From positions 84,055 through 148,054 of the forward strand of contig DEZK01000013.1 of the NCBI GenBank assembly GCA_002365175.1: DNA of 64,000 nt. The letters are read 5' to 3'. The notes below the pieces were generated by a model, which was not told where the DNA came from, searched no databases, and was given only the letters and a program-made list of their open reading frames with translations. How positions within the stretch are numbered: the stretch's first letter is position 1; each line of letters starts with the position of its first letter. The translations under genes were made by a program, and so were the position numbers. Positions 9,431 through 19,117 of this stretch are shown here, piece after piece. The stretch is from Raskinella chloraquaticus (SeqCode) (lineage in GTDB: Bacteria > Pseudomonadota > Alphaproteobacteria > Rhizobiales > UBA4765).

Positions 9431-10554
9431 GGTGTGATGGAACCTCCCTGAGATGACGATTGACGCAAAGCGTCGGCGAAGACAGCGATACGCTGCTGGC
9501 GTTGGATTGAAGGTGTGAAGGCAAGAGGGGCGCTCGCGCCGGCGGCGGCAATCTCGCGCCAGAAATGACAGGAAACGGAGCGACCTTCCTCAACCGTTTC
9601 GCTCACGGGCCGCTCACTTGAGCAACGCGCCCGGGCATGGGCGCAGCGCGTGTGGAAACGGCATCCCGACGGCGGACGGCTCGGGCTCGGCGGATCGCCT
9701 TCAAGCAGCGCATGCTGGCGCCGCGCTGCCGGATCAGCGATGGGGGCGGACGCGATCAGCGCCTGGGTATAGGGGTGAAGCGGCGTCTCGAACAGCGCGT
9801 CTGCGGGTGCAAATTCGACAATCTCGCCCAGATACATCACCGCCACCCGCTCGCTGACATGGCGAATGACGGCGAGGTTATGGGCAATCAGCACAAGGGT
9901 AAACCCAAGCTCGCTGCCAAGGTCCTCCAGCAGGTTGATGATCTGGGCCTGAATCGAGACATCGAGTGCTGATACCGGCTCATCGCCCACCAGCAGGCGC
10001 GGCCCGCTGGCGAGCGCCCGGGCAATCGCAATACGCTGGCGCTGGCCGCCAGAAAATTCATGCGGATAGCGGGATGCATAGGCAGCGGGCAGACCGACCA
10101 GCCCCAACATGCGCGCCACATGGTCAGCAACATCCCGGCCCTTCGCGATCCCGTGGAAGCGGATCGGCTCGCCAATCAGCGTCGCCACCGTGTGGCGCGG
10201 GTTGAGCGAGGCATAAGGGTCCTGAAAGACGATTTGCAGCGCCTTTCTTCTCTGCCGCATCGCCTTGTCATCAAGGGCCATCAGATCAACGCCCTCAAAA
10301 CGAACGGAGCCGGCATCAGCCTCAATCAGCCGCAGGAGGCAGCGGCCGAGGGTTGACTTTCCACACCCCGATTCACCGACGATCGCCAGACGTTCGCCCT
10401 TGCGGACCTGCAATGAGACACCGTCAACCGCACGCACCGGATCACTGCGGCCAAACAGGCGGGATGAGCCGAACTGCTTGACGATACCTTCTGCCTCGAG
10501 AATGTGCGGACGCAGCGGGGGTGATTGTTCGGGTGCGGTATCTGCTTTGGTCAT
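9427..10554 (-). CDS. Peptide ABC transporter ATP-binding protein, DppF type
   Basis: A 375-residue ATPase. It contains Walker A GESGCGKSTLGR, the signature FSGGQRQRIAIARAL, Walker B LLVGDEPVSALDVS, and the oligopeptide/dipeptide C-terminal domain (HPYTQALIASAP and GCRFHTRCAHARARC, the cysteine-containing tail). This partner drives transport together with the DppD-type ATPase; the start overlaps that gene's stop by four bases. About 45 residues follow the usual end of the tail, which is longer than average but without a recognisable domain. Confidence 0.9.
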   Translation of the reverse strand: MTKADTAPEQSPPLRPHILEAEGIVKQFGSSRLFGRSDPVRAVDGVSLQVRKGERLAIVGESGCGKSTLGRCLLRLIEADAGSVRFEGVDLMALDDKAMRQRRKALQIVFQDPYASLNPRHTVATLIGEPIRFHGIAKGRDVADHVARMLGLVGLPAAYASRYPHEFSGGQRQRIAIARALASGPRLLVGDEPVSALDVSIQAQIINLLEDLGSELGFTLVLIAHNLAVIRHVSERVAVMYLGEIVEFAPADALFETPLHPYTQALIASAPIADPAARRQHALLEGDPPSPSRPPSGCRFHTRCAHARARCSSERPVSETVEEGRSVSCHFWREIAAAGASAPLAFTPSIQRQQRIAVFADALRQSSSQGGSITP

Positions 10555-11594
10555 CGAACCCGCCCGCTTATGGTTTCAACCGGCGCTTCGAAGCAGGCGA
10601 CACGGTGGTTGCCAACACCGAGTGCGCGCAATGGCGGGCGTTCAGATGTACATCTGGCGGTGACAAACGGACAGCGGCTGGCAAAGCGGCAGGCGGATGA
10701 AAAAGCTTCCGGCGGCGGCACGCTGCCGGGAATGGCGGCGAGCCGCCCCAAGCGTTTGCCTAGTCCTGGCATCGAGCCCAGCAAGCCAATGGTATAGGGA
10801 TGCTGCGGATCATCAAAAATATCCGCAACCGGGCCGCGTTCAACCACGCGCCCCGCATACATGACTGCGACCTCGTCCGCCACTTCCGCGACAACGCCCA
10901 GATCATGGGTCACCAGCACGACGGCTGTGCCGCTTTCAGTCTGCAATTGACGAATGAGGGCAAGGATCTGCGCCTGGATGGTCACATCGAGCGCGGTCGT
11001 CGGCTCATCGGCGATGAGGAGCGTCGGGTCATTGGCAAGCGCCATGGCGATCATCGCGCGCTGGCGCATACCGCCTGACATTTCATGAGGATAGGCATCA
11101 AGGCGTGTTGCGGCTGCGGGAATGCGCACGCGCTCCAGCATGTCACGGGCACGCGCCCTGCCCTGCGCCTGGCTGCAATTGCGATGGCGCACGACGCTTT
11201 CAGCAATCTGATCGCCGATGGTGAAGGCCGGGTTGAGCGCCGTCATCGGCTCCTGGAAGATCATGGCCATACGGTCGCCGCGCAAATCAGCCAGAGCATG
11301 TTCGCTCAGCGCGAGCAGGTCCCGCCCCTCGAAGCGGACCGCGCCGGCGGTGACCGTCGCTGCTGGCTTTGGCAACAACCCCATGACCGCCAGAGAGACA
11401 ATGCTTTTGCCGCAGCCTGATTCACCCACCACGCACAAGGTCTTGCCAGGGCCAACCGACAGCGACACGCCATCGGCGACATGGATGCCGGGCGGGTGGG
11501 CAGCAAACCGTATCGCCAGATCACTCACATCGAGCACCGGCACGGTCGCGGACACGTCACGACGATCTGCAACTTGCCGCTCGACGACGCCCAA
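10551..11594 (-). CDS. Peptide ABC transporter ATP-binding protein, DppD type
   Basis: A 347-residue ATPase and the first gene of the seven-gene peptide-uptake operon. Walker A is GESGCGKSIVSLAVMG, the signature MSGGMRQRAMIAMAL, and Walker B LLIADEPTTALDVT; the C-terminal Cys-containing tail is ACRFASRCPFVTARC. The start at 11594 leaves a short N-terminal extension before the domain begins at VLDVSDLAIRF, so an internal start is possible. The spacer to the next gene upstream is about 70 bases and probably carries the operon promoter. Confidence 0.9.
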   Translation of the reverse strand: MGVVERQVADRRDVSATVPVLDVSDLAIRFAAHPPGIHVADGVSLSVGPGKTLCVVGESGCGKSIVSLAVMGLLPKPAATVTAGAVRFEGRDLLALSEHALADLRGDRMAMIFQEPMTALNPAFTIGDQIAESVVRHRNCSQAQGRARARDMLERVRIPAAATRLDAYPHEMSGGMRQRAMIAMALANDPTLLIADEPTTALDVTIQAQILALIRQLQTESGTAVVLVTHDLGVVAEVADEVAVMYAGRVVERGPVADIFDDPQHPYTIGLLGSMPGLGKRLGRLAAIPGSVPPPEAFSSACRFASRCPFVTARCTSERPPLRALGVGNHRVACFEAPVETISGRVR

Positions 11595-11663
11595 AACCGC
11601 TCCTTACCCATTTTTCAAGTTTAGAATAAGGGAGTTGGCGCCGGGAGGCAAGCCTGCATTTGC

Positions 11664-11984
11664 CTAAGAGACAGGCAGTCCGCTCGGCTTTTGTTGAGCT
11701 TGTGGTGCGGCGGCAGGTATCTTGCCGGCGGCACGCAAGACCGAGTTGAGTACAATGGCGACGGCCTTGTAGAGTTCAACCGGTATCTGCTGATCAAGCT
11801 CGACCTGCGACAGCGCTGCGGCCAGCACCGGATTCTGGTCGATGGATATATTGTTCGCTTTCGCCGCCTCGACGATACGGTCAGCCACATGACCTTCGCC
11901 CTTGGCGATGACGGTGGGTGCCTTGCCTTTGTTTCGGGCGTAGGCAAGCGCAACGGCAATCTTGCGGGCTGGCGATTCACTCAT
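11664..11984 (-). CDS. FlhB C-terminal-domain-like protein (orphan export-switch domain)
   Basis: A 106-residue soluble protein matching only the cytoplasmic C-terminal domain of FlhB/YscU export-switch proteins: KIAVALAYARNKGKAPTVIA, HVADRIVEAAKANNISIDQN, and QIPVELYKAVAIVLNSVLR. The sequence begins just where the NPTH autocleavage motif of full-length FlhB would be, and no NPTH is present. The membrane domain is absent. It overlaps the upstream FliK-like gene by four bases, as in the B. subtilis ylqG-ylqH pair. No flagellar genes lie nearby, so its function outside the canonical export gate is unknown. Confidence 0.85.
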   Translation of the reverse strand: MSESPARKIAVALAYARNKGKAPTVIAKGEGHVADRIVEAAKANNISIDQNPVLAAALSQVELDQQIPVELYKAVAIVLNSVLRAAGKIPAAAPQAQQKPSGLPVS

Positions 11985-13534
11985 GTCTGACGATCCACAT
12001 AATGACCGCCGCCCTGGTTGGGGCGTTGCGGCTTGCCAAGGCGGGCTGCGACCTCGCCGATCGGCAGGTCAGCCTTGCGCAGATCGCGCCGCAAATCCGA
12101 CAGCCCGTCGCGGAGCGCCCTCCCCGTGGTTTCGCGCTCCGCCCACAGCGTGGCGCTGACGCCACTGCTCGCATTGCCCGGTTGCCAGGTAATGACCGCG
12201 CTGACCGGACCCGCCGGCTCACTGTCAAGCGCAAACCACAGCCGATAGGTGGGAAACGCTCCACCAACGCCCGCCGGCTGCGCCTCGCGCTCAACTGCCA
12301 CCTGCAACGTGGTCGTCTGCTGCCTGATCTGGACGGGAATCTCCACGTAATAAGACGTTTGCAGGGTCGGTTGCGATTTCTGATCGCTTGGCACGACCTG
12401 GTCACCATGGCGGCTGACGAGTTGCGACAGGCGAATACGCGAGAGGGCTGCTTCCGTCTGGTCGAGCAGAAGGCTGGCGATCTCGTCGACCTTTGCAGTG
12501 GCTGGAATGTCGCCGCTCGCGGGGCGCTGTGCTTCGGGGATTTCACCACGATGCGGAGGCGCGAGGCGCTCACTCTGGTCGCGACCGCCGGTCGTGCGGG
12601 CAGCGCCTTCAGGCGAAGCTGCCTGTGAGGCTTCAGGCGGAGCGCCCGGCTCCGCTGCCGTTTGAGCCGAAGGCGCACCCGCTTGCGGCACGAGTTTTGT
12701 CAACTGGTCACGCAAACCCAGCAGGACCGCTTTCAGATCAGCGCTGAGAACAGTTTTGTTATTGCCGCCAGCCAGGGCGTTTTCAAGGAAGACGCCTGAA
12801 TTGGCGATCGCGTCGATCAGGCCGTTGGTGGTGATACCCTCATCGAGGCTGATATTCGCCGCAGCCGCCTTGTTCACCGCATCACGCAAGGGAGCGGGCA
12901 GATCGCGCGGGCGTTGTTGCAAGGCCACGAGATTAGCAAAAACCGGGGCCAAAGGACCCTGTTTCGCAACGCTGCTTGAGATTGCCGAGGACAGCGCGGC
13001 GTTGAGTGCAGCGGCGACCTCGCCGGTTTGGCCGGTTGTTGGCGGGGTGGCGGTGACTGGCTGTCGCGCGCGTACTTCGACGACGACGCCGTCATTCTGG
13101 GTAACCGTGTTTGATGCGCTCTGAAGCGCCCCGCCCGGTTGCGAAGCAAGCCCGGCACGCAGGTTCGCGGCACTGCCATCGCCCGCACGCGGCAAGACAA
13201 GCGCCGCTGGCGAATTGGCGCCGGTGACGATACGCGCCGCCGGGTCGACCAGTCGTGGGGGAGCGTTCTCGCCAGCGACCAGGCTCAGGGAAATCTGGCC
13301 TGTCGTGCCCAGGATCAGCAGGCGCACTCTCGAGCCAACCGCGACATCGGCTTTGGTTGCAATGTCGAGTGCGCCCTGTGCGGTTAAAACCCGCAGCACC
13401 CCATCGCCGATGATCTGCTGAACGCGCGCATCGAGCGTGCGACCGTCTACCAGGGTCAGCGGAAGCGATCCGCTCACCAGCGATCCAAGCGCTGATTGCT
13501 GGGCGGCGATCTGGGCTGTGGAAATTTCAGCCAC
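11981..13534 (-). CDS. FliK C-terminal-domain-like protein (hook-length-control-like)
   Basis: A 517-residue protein. A long Ala/Gln/Pro-rich, low-complexity N-terminal half is followed by a FliK C-terminal-like domain around residues 385-500 (YYVEIPVQIRQQTTTLQVAV, YRLWFALDSEPAGPVSAVI, VSATLWAERETTGRALRDGL). FliK measures hook length and triggers substrate switching through the FlhB C-terminal domain. Here it is translationally coupled to an FlhB-C-like protein, so the interacting pair has been kept without the flagellar locus. The N-terminal half has no confident family match. Confidence 0.78.
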   Translation of the reverse strand: MAEISTAQIAAQQSALGSLVSGSLPLTLVDGRTLDARVQQIIGDGVLRVLTAQGALDIATKADVAVGSRVRLLILGTTGQISLSLVAGENAPPRLVDPAARIVTGANSPAALVLPRAGDGSAANLRAGLASQPGGALQSASNTVTQNDGVVVEVRARQPVTATPPTTGQTGEVAAALNAALSSAISSSVAKQGPLAPVFANLVALQQRPRDLPAPLRDAVNKAAAANISLDEGITTNGLIDAIANSGVFLENALAGGNNKTVLSADLKAVLLGLRDQLTKLVPQAGAPSAQTAAEPGAPPEASQAASPEGAARTTGGRDQSERLAPPHRGEIPEAQRPASGDIPATAKVDEIASLLLDQTEAALSRIRLSQLVSRHGDQVVPSDQKSQPTLQTSYYVEIPVQIRQQTTTLQVAVEREAQPAGVGGAFPTYRLWFALDSEPAGPVSAVITWQPGNASSGVSATLWAERETTGRALRDGLSDLRRDLRKADLPIGEVAARLGKPQRPNQGGGHYVDRQT

Positions 13535-13623
13535 GCGGTTCTCCCATATGATTCGCTCAATTATTATCGTTTATTCAGCAAAATTCTCCTAATCTGATCA
13601 TTAAAATGGAAGATAAACAGCAA

Positions 13624-15444
13624 TTAGAGATGGGCGCGCGCGGCATCGACAAGTCGCAACTGCACGCGCTCGCGCCCCTGCCAGCGATTGAGCGACAAAT
13701 GGCCTGCGGCATGGATCGTCTTGCCGCGTGAGGCGAGCAGAAAATCGCCCAGCGACGAACCGACGGCGCGGAAGGCGATCGCCGAAATCTCGCTCCCATC
13801 GCCGGTGGCTAATGTGGCGCGGATATGCTGGGTGCCGACGATATCAGCGTAGCGCACGCGATGGGCGGGAAAGGCCAGCAAGGGCTCAGGTCGCGCCGTG
13901 CCGAAGGGTCCGGCCCGCGCCAGCTCATGCACAAAGGGGACGGTGGCGCTCGCAGCCGACATCGCCGCGTCAAAATGCCGTTCGCGTGTGCTGCGCGCCT
14001 GTTCGACGGCGGATCGTAACGCACCCACAAGATAGCCACGAAAATCGCCAAGCCGTGAGGCATCGAGCGTCACGCCGGCGGCCATGGCGTGCCCGCCTCC
14101 CTTGATGAGGATACCCTCACCCACCGCATGGCGGACAACCCGACCAAGATCGACGCCTGCAATCGAGCGACCGGAGCCGGTGGCAACGCCCTGACGAACG
14201 GCAAGCGCAAAGGCGGGACGTTCGAATTTTTCCTTGAGGCGGGCGGCGATCAGGCCAAGCACGCCCGGATGCCAATCAGGAGCACTAGCGACCACGACCG
14301 GCGGCCCCTCGCCCATGCCGATCGCCGCACTCGTCTCGTCGACGGCTTCGGCCACCGCCTGCTGCTCGATGAGCTGGCGCTCGCGATTAAGCCGGTCAAG
14401 TTCACCCGCAATCCGCGCGCACTCTTCTTCTTCGTTGCTCATCAACAGTCTGCAGCCGAGGCCGGCGTCGCCGATGCGCCCGCCGGCGTTGATCCGTGGC
14501 CCCAGAACGAAACCGAGATGGAAACTTTCGACCGGGCCATCGATATGACCAGCACCAATCAACGCGCGCAGGCCGGGCTGAGGCTGACGGTTCAAGATTT
14601 CAAGACCACGGACGACAAGAGCGCGGTTAAGACCGAGCAACGGCACGACATCAGCGATGGTCGCGAGGGCGACGATATCGAGCAGGCGTAGCAGGTCGAA
14701 CTCGGCCTTGTCCTGAGTGAAAAAACCGCGTTGGCGCAGGCAACGATTAATGGCAACAGCGGCGATAAAAGTGACGCCGGCAGCGCATAGATGCCCGAGG
14801 CCTGATAGATCATCCTGGCGATTGGGATTGACCAGCGCGAAGGCAGGCGGCAACGCGGCGTCGCTTTGATGATGATCGAGCACAATCGTCTCGGCGCCAA
14901 GCGCGTTGGCGCGGGAAATCGCCTGATGGCTCATCGTGCCGCAATCGAGCAGAACGATCAGGCGAAAGCCATCGCCGACGAAATGATCCATGATGGCATC
15001 CGTCGGGCCATAGCCCTCGGTGATGCGGTCGGGGATATGAATGCGATGGGGCACGTCATAGGCAGCAAGAAGGCGGCCAAGGACAGCGCAAGATGAGGCG
15101 CCGTCGACATCATAATCACCAAACAGCGCTACCGGGTCGCGAGCCATGATCGCCTGGGCAAGCCGCTCGGCCGCCTTGTCCATGTCGGTCAGCGTCGAGG
15201 GGTCGGGCATCAGCCGCCGCAACGTCGGCTCCAAGGCATCCTCGACATCATCAATACCCGTGCCACGACCTGCAAGAACGCGAGCGAGGATATCCGACAG
15301 ATCGTGTCGTTGTGCGATCGTCGCGGCGATCAGGCGCTCACGCGCGTTCAGACGGTCGCGCCACGCATGCGCGGTCGCGGAGACAGCGACACCGAGAAAA
15401 TCGGCGTCTAGCTCCACCATCGCCGCCACGGTTGATAGCGGCAA
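13624..15444 (-). CDS. recJ: Single-stranded-DNA-specific exonuclease RecJ
   Basis: A 606-residue DHH-superfamily 5'-3' exonuclease of recombination and mismatch repair. Motif I is ALFGDYDVDGASS near residue 108, motif III is DHHQSD, and the DHHA1 domain carries GGGHAMAAGVTL near residue 455. A C-terminal OB-type domain follows to the end (ALATGDGSEISAIAFRA, IHAAGHLSLNRWQGRERVQL). The length matches the family. The start codon lies directly after the glpX stop codon, so the two genes are likely co-transcribed. Confidence 0.94.
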   Translation of the reverse strand: MPLSTVAAMVELDADFLGVAVSATAHAWRDRLNARERLIAATIAQRHDLSDILARVLAGRGTGIDDVEDALEPTLRRLMPDPSTLTDMDKAAERLAQAIMARDPVALFGDYDVDGASSCAVLGRLLAAYDVPHRIHIPDRITEGYGPTDAIMDHFVGDGFRLIVLLDCGTMSHQAISRANALGAETIVLDHHQSDAALPPAFALVNPNRQDDLSGLGHLCAAGVTFIAAVAINRCLRQRGFFTQDKAEFDLLRLLDIVALATIADVVPLLGLNRALVVRGLEILNRQPQPGLRALIGAGHIDGPVESFHLGFVLGPRINAGGRIGDAGLGCRLLMSNEEEECARIAGELDRLNRERQLIEQQAVAEAVDETSAAIGMGEGPPVVVASAPDWHPGVLGLIAARLKEKFERPAFALAVRQGVATGSGRSIAGVDLGRVVRHAVGEGILIKGGGHAMAAGVTLDASRLGDFRGYLVGALRSAVEQARSTRERHFDAAMSAASATVPFVHELARAGPFGTARPEPLLAFPAHRVRYADIVGTQHIRATLATGDGSEISAIAFRAVGSSLGDFLLASRGKTIHAAGHLSLNRWQGRERVQLRLVDAARAHL

Positions 15445-16440
15445 TCACGCATCGTCGAATTTATCAAACAGGCGATGCTGCCCTTCGACGTAGCGGATGG
15501 TGCGGGTGGCAGCGCGCATCACCACGGAGTGGGTGGTGATCAGATCATGGCCGAAATGCACACCACGAAGGAAATTGCCGTCAGTGACGCCGGTTGCCGC
15601 AAACACGACATCGCCGCGCGCCATGTCGCCCATGGCGTATTTCCGCTGCGGATCCTCGATTCCCATCTTGCGGGCGCGGGCACGCTTTTCCTCACTGTCA
15701 AGGATCAGCCGCCCTTGCATCTGGCCGCCAATGCAACGCAGGGCTGCGGCTGCCAGAACGCCCTCAGGTGCGCCACCGATACCGATATAGATATCAATTC
15801 CGGTAGTGCGCGGATCGGTCGTGTGAATGACGCCGGCGACATCGCCATCGCCAATGAGACGGATAGCTGCTCCAGTCGAGCGCACTTCGGCAATCAGCTT
15901 GGCGTGGCGTGGCCGGTCCATGATACAGGCCGAAATATCGCTTGGCGCCACTCCCTTGGCTTTCGCGAGCGCGATAATGTTGTCGATGGGCGAGCGATCA
16001 AGGTCGATCGTCCCTTCGGGATACCCCGGACCAATCGCGATCTTGTCCATATAGACGTCGGGAGCGTTGAGAAGGCCGCCTTCTTCCGTCAGCGCGATCA
16101 CGCACAGCGCGTTTGGCAAATTCTTGGCGCAGATCGTCGTCCCCTCCAACGGGTCGAGGGCAATATCGACCTTGGGTCCCTCTCCGGTTCCGACCTTTTC
16201 GCCGATATAGAGCATCGGCGCTTCATCGCGCTCTCCCTCGCCGATGACGACGGTACCTGAAATCGGCAGACGGTTCAGCTCGCGGCGCATCGCCACAACG
16301 GCTGCCTGGTCCGCGTCCTTTTCGACGCCGCGCCCGCGCAAGCGCGCCGACGAGACGGCCGCGCGCTCGGTGACCCGCACCAGTTCCATCGACAGCGCCC
16401 GGTCGAGGACGGCAAGCGGACGATTATCTGACGGCAACAT
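15445..16440 (-). CDS. glpX: Fructose-1,6-bisphosphatase class II
   Basis: A 331-residue GlpX-type phosphatase that converts fructose 1,6-bisphosphate to fructose 6-phosphate in gluconeogenesis. Family motifs are GTVVIGEGERDEAPMLYIGE and the metal-binding DPLEGTTICA, with GIGGAPEGVLAAAALRCIGG further on. The start at 16440 (MLPSDNRPL) is preferred over the one five codons upstream because it matches the family N-terminus. It lies 27 bases after hom, with recJ immediately downstream, an order widespread in Hyphomicrobiales. Confidence 0.95.
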   Translation of the reverse strand: MLPSDNRPLAVLDRALSMELVRVTERAAVSSARLRGRGVEKDADQAAVVAMRRELNRLPISGTVVIGEGERDEAPMLYIGEKVGTGEGPKVDIALDPLEGTTICAKNLPNALCVIALTEEGGLLNAPDVYMDKIAIGPGYPEGTIDLDRSPIDNIIALAKAKGVAPSDISACIMDRPRHAKLIAEVRSTGAAIRLIGDGDVAGVIHTTDPRTTGIDIYIGIGGAPEGVLAAAALRCIGGQMQGRLILDSEEKRARARKMGIEDPQRKYAMGDMARGDVVFAATGVTDGNFLRGVHFGHDLITTHSVVMRAATRTIRYVEGQHRLFDKFDDA

Positions 16441-16467
16441 GGCACAACTCCCCAATGCGCACAGGCA

Positions 16468-17781
16468 TTACAGTTTTTCGATACGGATCATTTGCGGCGG
16501 ACCAACGATATGGCCGTCACGTTCAATGGCTTCCAACGCCTGGCGAATTGCGGCCTCGGTCGTTTCGTAAGTGATCAATATGACAGGCTGTGGCTCGTCA
16601 ATGGGGGCACCTTCGCGCCCTGCCCGTCCACGCTGGACGATCGATTCAAGTGAAATGCGCGCTTCGGCCATGCGGGTGGCGATGGCGGCAAAGGCGCCCG
16701 GACGGTCGTTTACCGCCAGGCGCACGTAGTAGCCGCCTTCATGAGCCCGCATTTCCGCCTGCTCGTAAGGGCGCATGAGTTTCGCAGGACGCCCGAAGGG
16801 CGGCGTTATGATCCCGCGCGCCACATCGACAATATCGGCCAGAACAGCGGATGCGGTTGCCTCTCCGCCGGCGCCAGGCCCCACCAGCAACAGGGTGCGG
16901 ACAAGATCGCCATCGATGGAGACCGCGTTGAGAACGCCGTCCACCTGGGCGATTGCCGCCTTGGCCGGCACCATGGTTGGATGCACGCGCTGTTCGATGC
17001 CACTATCGGTGCGCCGCGCCACACCCAACAGCTTGATGCGGTAGCCAAGATCAGCGGCGGCCTTGATGTCAGCACTGGTGATCGAGCGGATGCCTTCGAC
17101 GTAAACCGCTTCAGGCGCAATCCGCGTACCGAAGGCAAGACTGGCGAGGATCGCCAGCTTGTGGGCGCTGTCATGGCCGTCGATATCGAAACCAGGATCA
17201 GCTTCGGCATAGCCCAGCGCCTGGGCGGCGGCGAGGCATTCGCCAAAGCTCAGCCCGTCACTCTCCATCCGCGTCAGGATATAGTTGCACGTGCCGTTCA
17301 GAATGCCGACAACGCGACGCGGGTGGTTGCCAACGAGCCCTTCGCGCAGCGTCTTGATGATCGGCACGCCGCCGGCAACGGCAGCCTCAAACGCAAGCGA
17401 GACATTTGATTGCTCCGCAAGCGCTGCCAGTTCAAGCCCATGGGCGGCAATGAGGGCTTTATTGGCAGTGACAACCGGCTTTTTTGCATTGAGCGCGGCG
17501 CGCACCGTGTCGTGGGCCACACCTTCCGCCCCGCCGATCAGTTCAACGACCATATCGACGCCGGGGGCGTTGGCGAGGGCCACAGGATCATCGAACCAGC
17601 GCACGAGCGAAGTGTCGAAACTGCGCGGAAGCGACTGATCGCGGCCGCTAACCGCACGCACCGCGAGCGAGGCTCCAGCGCTTTCAGCCAGGCGTTCACG
17701 ATTGCTCATGAGAAGACGCGCAACTGCGGCACCTACTGTGCCGATACCGGCGATGCCGATGCCGATTTCCTTGCGCGCCAT
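16468..17781 (-). CDS. hom: Homoserine dehydrogenase
   Basis: A 437-residue enzyme that reduces aspartate semialdehyde to homoserine, on the route to threonine and methionine. The N-terminal Rossmann motif is GIAGIGTVGAAVARLL, the catalytic region includes GILNGTCNYILTRM and ADPGFDIDGHDSAHKLAILA, and a C-terminal ACT domain begins near residue 355 (YVRLAVNDRPGAFAAIATRM), which usually mediates threonine feedback inhibition. The gene lies 11 bases after the aminotransferase gene in the same direction. Confidence 0.95.
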   Translation of the reverse strand: MARKEIGIGIAGIGTVGAAVARLLMSNRERLAESAGASLAVRAVSGRDQSLPRSFDTSLVRWFDDPVALANAPGVDMVVELIGGAEGVAHDTVRAALNAKKPVVTANKALIAAHGLELAALAEQSNVSLAFEAAVAGGVPIIKTLREGLVGNHPRRVVGILNGTCNYILTRMESDGLSFGECLAAAQALGYAEADPGFDIDGHDSAHKLAILASLAFGTRIAPEAVYVEGIRSITSADIKAAADLGYRIKLLGVARRTDSGIEQRVHPTMVPAKAAIAQVDGVLNAVSIDGDLVRTLLLVGPGAGGEATASAVLADIVDVARGIITPPFGRPAKLMRPYEQAEMRAHEGGYYVRLAVNDRPGAFAAIATRMAEARISLESIVQRGRAGREGAPIDEPQPVILITYETTEAAIRQALEAIERDGHIVGPPQMIRIEKL

Positions 17782-17792
17782 GGAACGGACCT

Positions 17793-19010
17793 TCAGCGGT
17801 GGGCGGCGAGCGAAACGACGTTGTGCAACGTCTTGTCGGCGCCGGCGAGGAAACGCTTGATGCTGCGGGCCGCCTGACGGATACGCTGCTCGTTTTCAAC
17901 CAGGGCGATGCGCACATGCTCATCGCCATGCTCGCCGAACCCGACACCAGGCGCGACCGCCACGTCAGCCTTTTCCACCAGCAGCTTGGAGAATTCGAGA
18001 CTGCCTATTTCACGAAAAGCTGGAGGAATCGGAACCCAGGCAAACATCGAGGCTGCGGGCGGAGGAACCTCCCAGCCGGCGCGCCCGAAACTCTCAACCA
18101 GCACGTCACGGCGGCGATGGTAGACGCCGCGCATCTCGTCGATGCACTCCTCGCCACCGTTGAGCGCGGCAGCTGCCGCAATCTGGATTGGTGCGAAGGC
18201 GCCGTAATCGAGGTAGGATTTGACGCGCGCCAGCGCGCCGATCAACCGTTCATTGCCAACCGCAAATCCCATGCGCCAGCCCGGCATGGAAAACGTCTTT
18301 GACAGCGAGGTGAATTCAACCGCAACATCCATGGCGCCCGGCACCTGCAGGACGGAAGGCGGTGGCGCGCCCTCGAAGTAGATTTCGGCATAAGCCAGAT
18401 CCGACAGGACAAAGATGTCATGCTTTTTGGCGAAGGCAACGACTTCTCGGTAAAAATCAAGATCAGCGACCGCTGCAGTCGGATTGGCGGGATAACACAG
18501 AATGACGGCAATCGGCTTGGGGATTGAATGGCGCACAGCGCGGTCCATGGCGCGCAGCAATTCATCGCCCGGCTCGGCTGGCAGCGAGCGGATGACGCCA
18601 CCTGACATGATGAAACCGAACGCATGAATGGGATAGGTGGGATTGGGGCACAGCACGACATCGCCCGGCGAGGTGATCGCCTGGGCGAGGTTGGCAAAGC
18701 CTTCCTTGGAGCCCAGCGTTGCAACGATCTCGGTCTCGGGATTGAGACGGACACCGAAACGACGGTCATAATAGGCTGCCTGCGCCTTGCGCAGCCCGGG
18801 AATGCCCTTTGACATTGAATAGCGGTGGGTGCGCGGATCCTCGACGCTTTGCACCAATTTCTGGACGATATGGGCAGGCGTGGCGAGGTCAGGATTGCCC
18901 ATGCCAAGGTCGATGATGTCAGCACCGCGGTCGCGGGCATGCTTCTTCAGCTTGTTGACCTGTTCGAAGACGTAGGGCGGGAGACGTCTGATGCGATGAA
19001 ATTCGCTCAT
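17793..19010 (-). CDS. alaC: Class I/II pyridoxal-phosphate aminotransferase, alanine-transaminase type
   Basis: About 405 residues of fold-type I aminotransferase. The PLP lysine lies in SLSKTFSMPGWRMGF, and the substrate-binding region includes NPTYPIHAFGF and CYPANPTAAVADLDFY. The family covers AlaC (pyruvate-glutamate transaminase) and related enzymes, and genes of this type habitually sit before hom in Hyphomicrobiales. The start at 19010 (MSEFHRIRRLPPYVF) matches the family; a 37-residue upstream extension is possible but unconvincing. Substrate preference is inferred from family only. Confidence 0.85.
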   Translation of the reverse strand: MSEFHRIRRLPPYVFEQVNKLKKHARDRGADIIDLGMGNPDLATPAHIVQKLVQSVEDPRTHRYSMSKGIPGLRKAQAAYYDRRFGVRLNPETEIVATLGSKEGFANLAQAITSPGDVVLCPNPTYPIHAFGFIMSGGVIRSLPAEPGDELLRAMDRAVRHSIPKPIAVILCYPANPTAAVADLDFYREVVAFAKKHDIFVLSDLAYAEIYFEGAPPPSVLQVPGAMDVAVEFTSLSKTFSMPGWRMGFAVGNERLIGALARVKSYLDYGAFAPIQIAAAAALNGGEECIDEMRGVYHRRRDVLVESFGRAGWEVPPPAASMFAWVPIPPAFREIGSLEFSKLLVEKADVAVAPGVGFGEHGDEHVRIALVENEQRIRQAARSIKRFLAGADKTLHNVVSLAAHR

Positions 19011-19117
19011 CCTGCTTAACCGATCTGTTCGTGACGGGAGCATCAGCGAAACGCGCCGATTCCTCCCTGCATTCGAAGGCTTACCCCCTGCGCAGACCCC
19101 CTGCCAAGGGAATTTTG

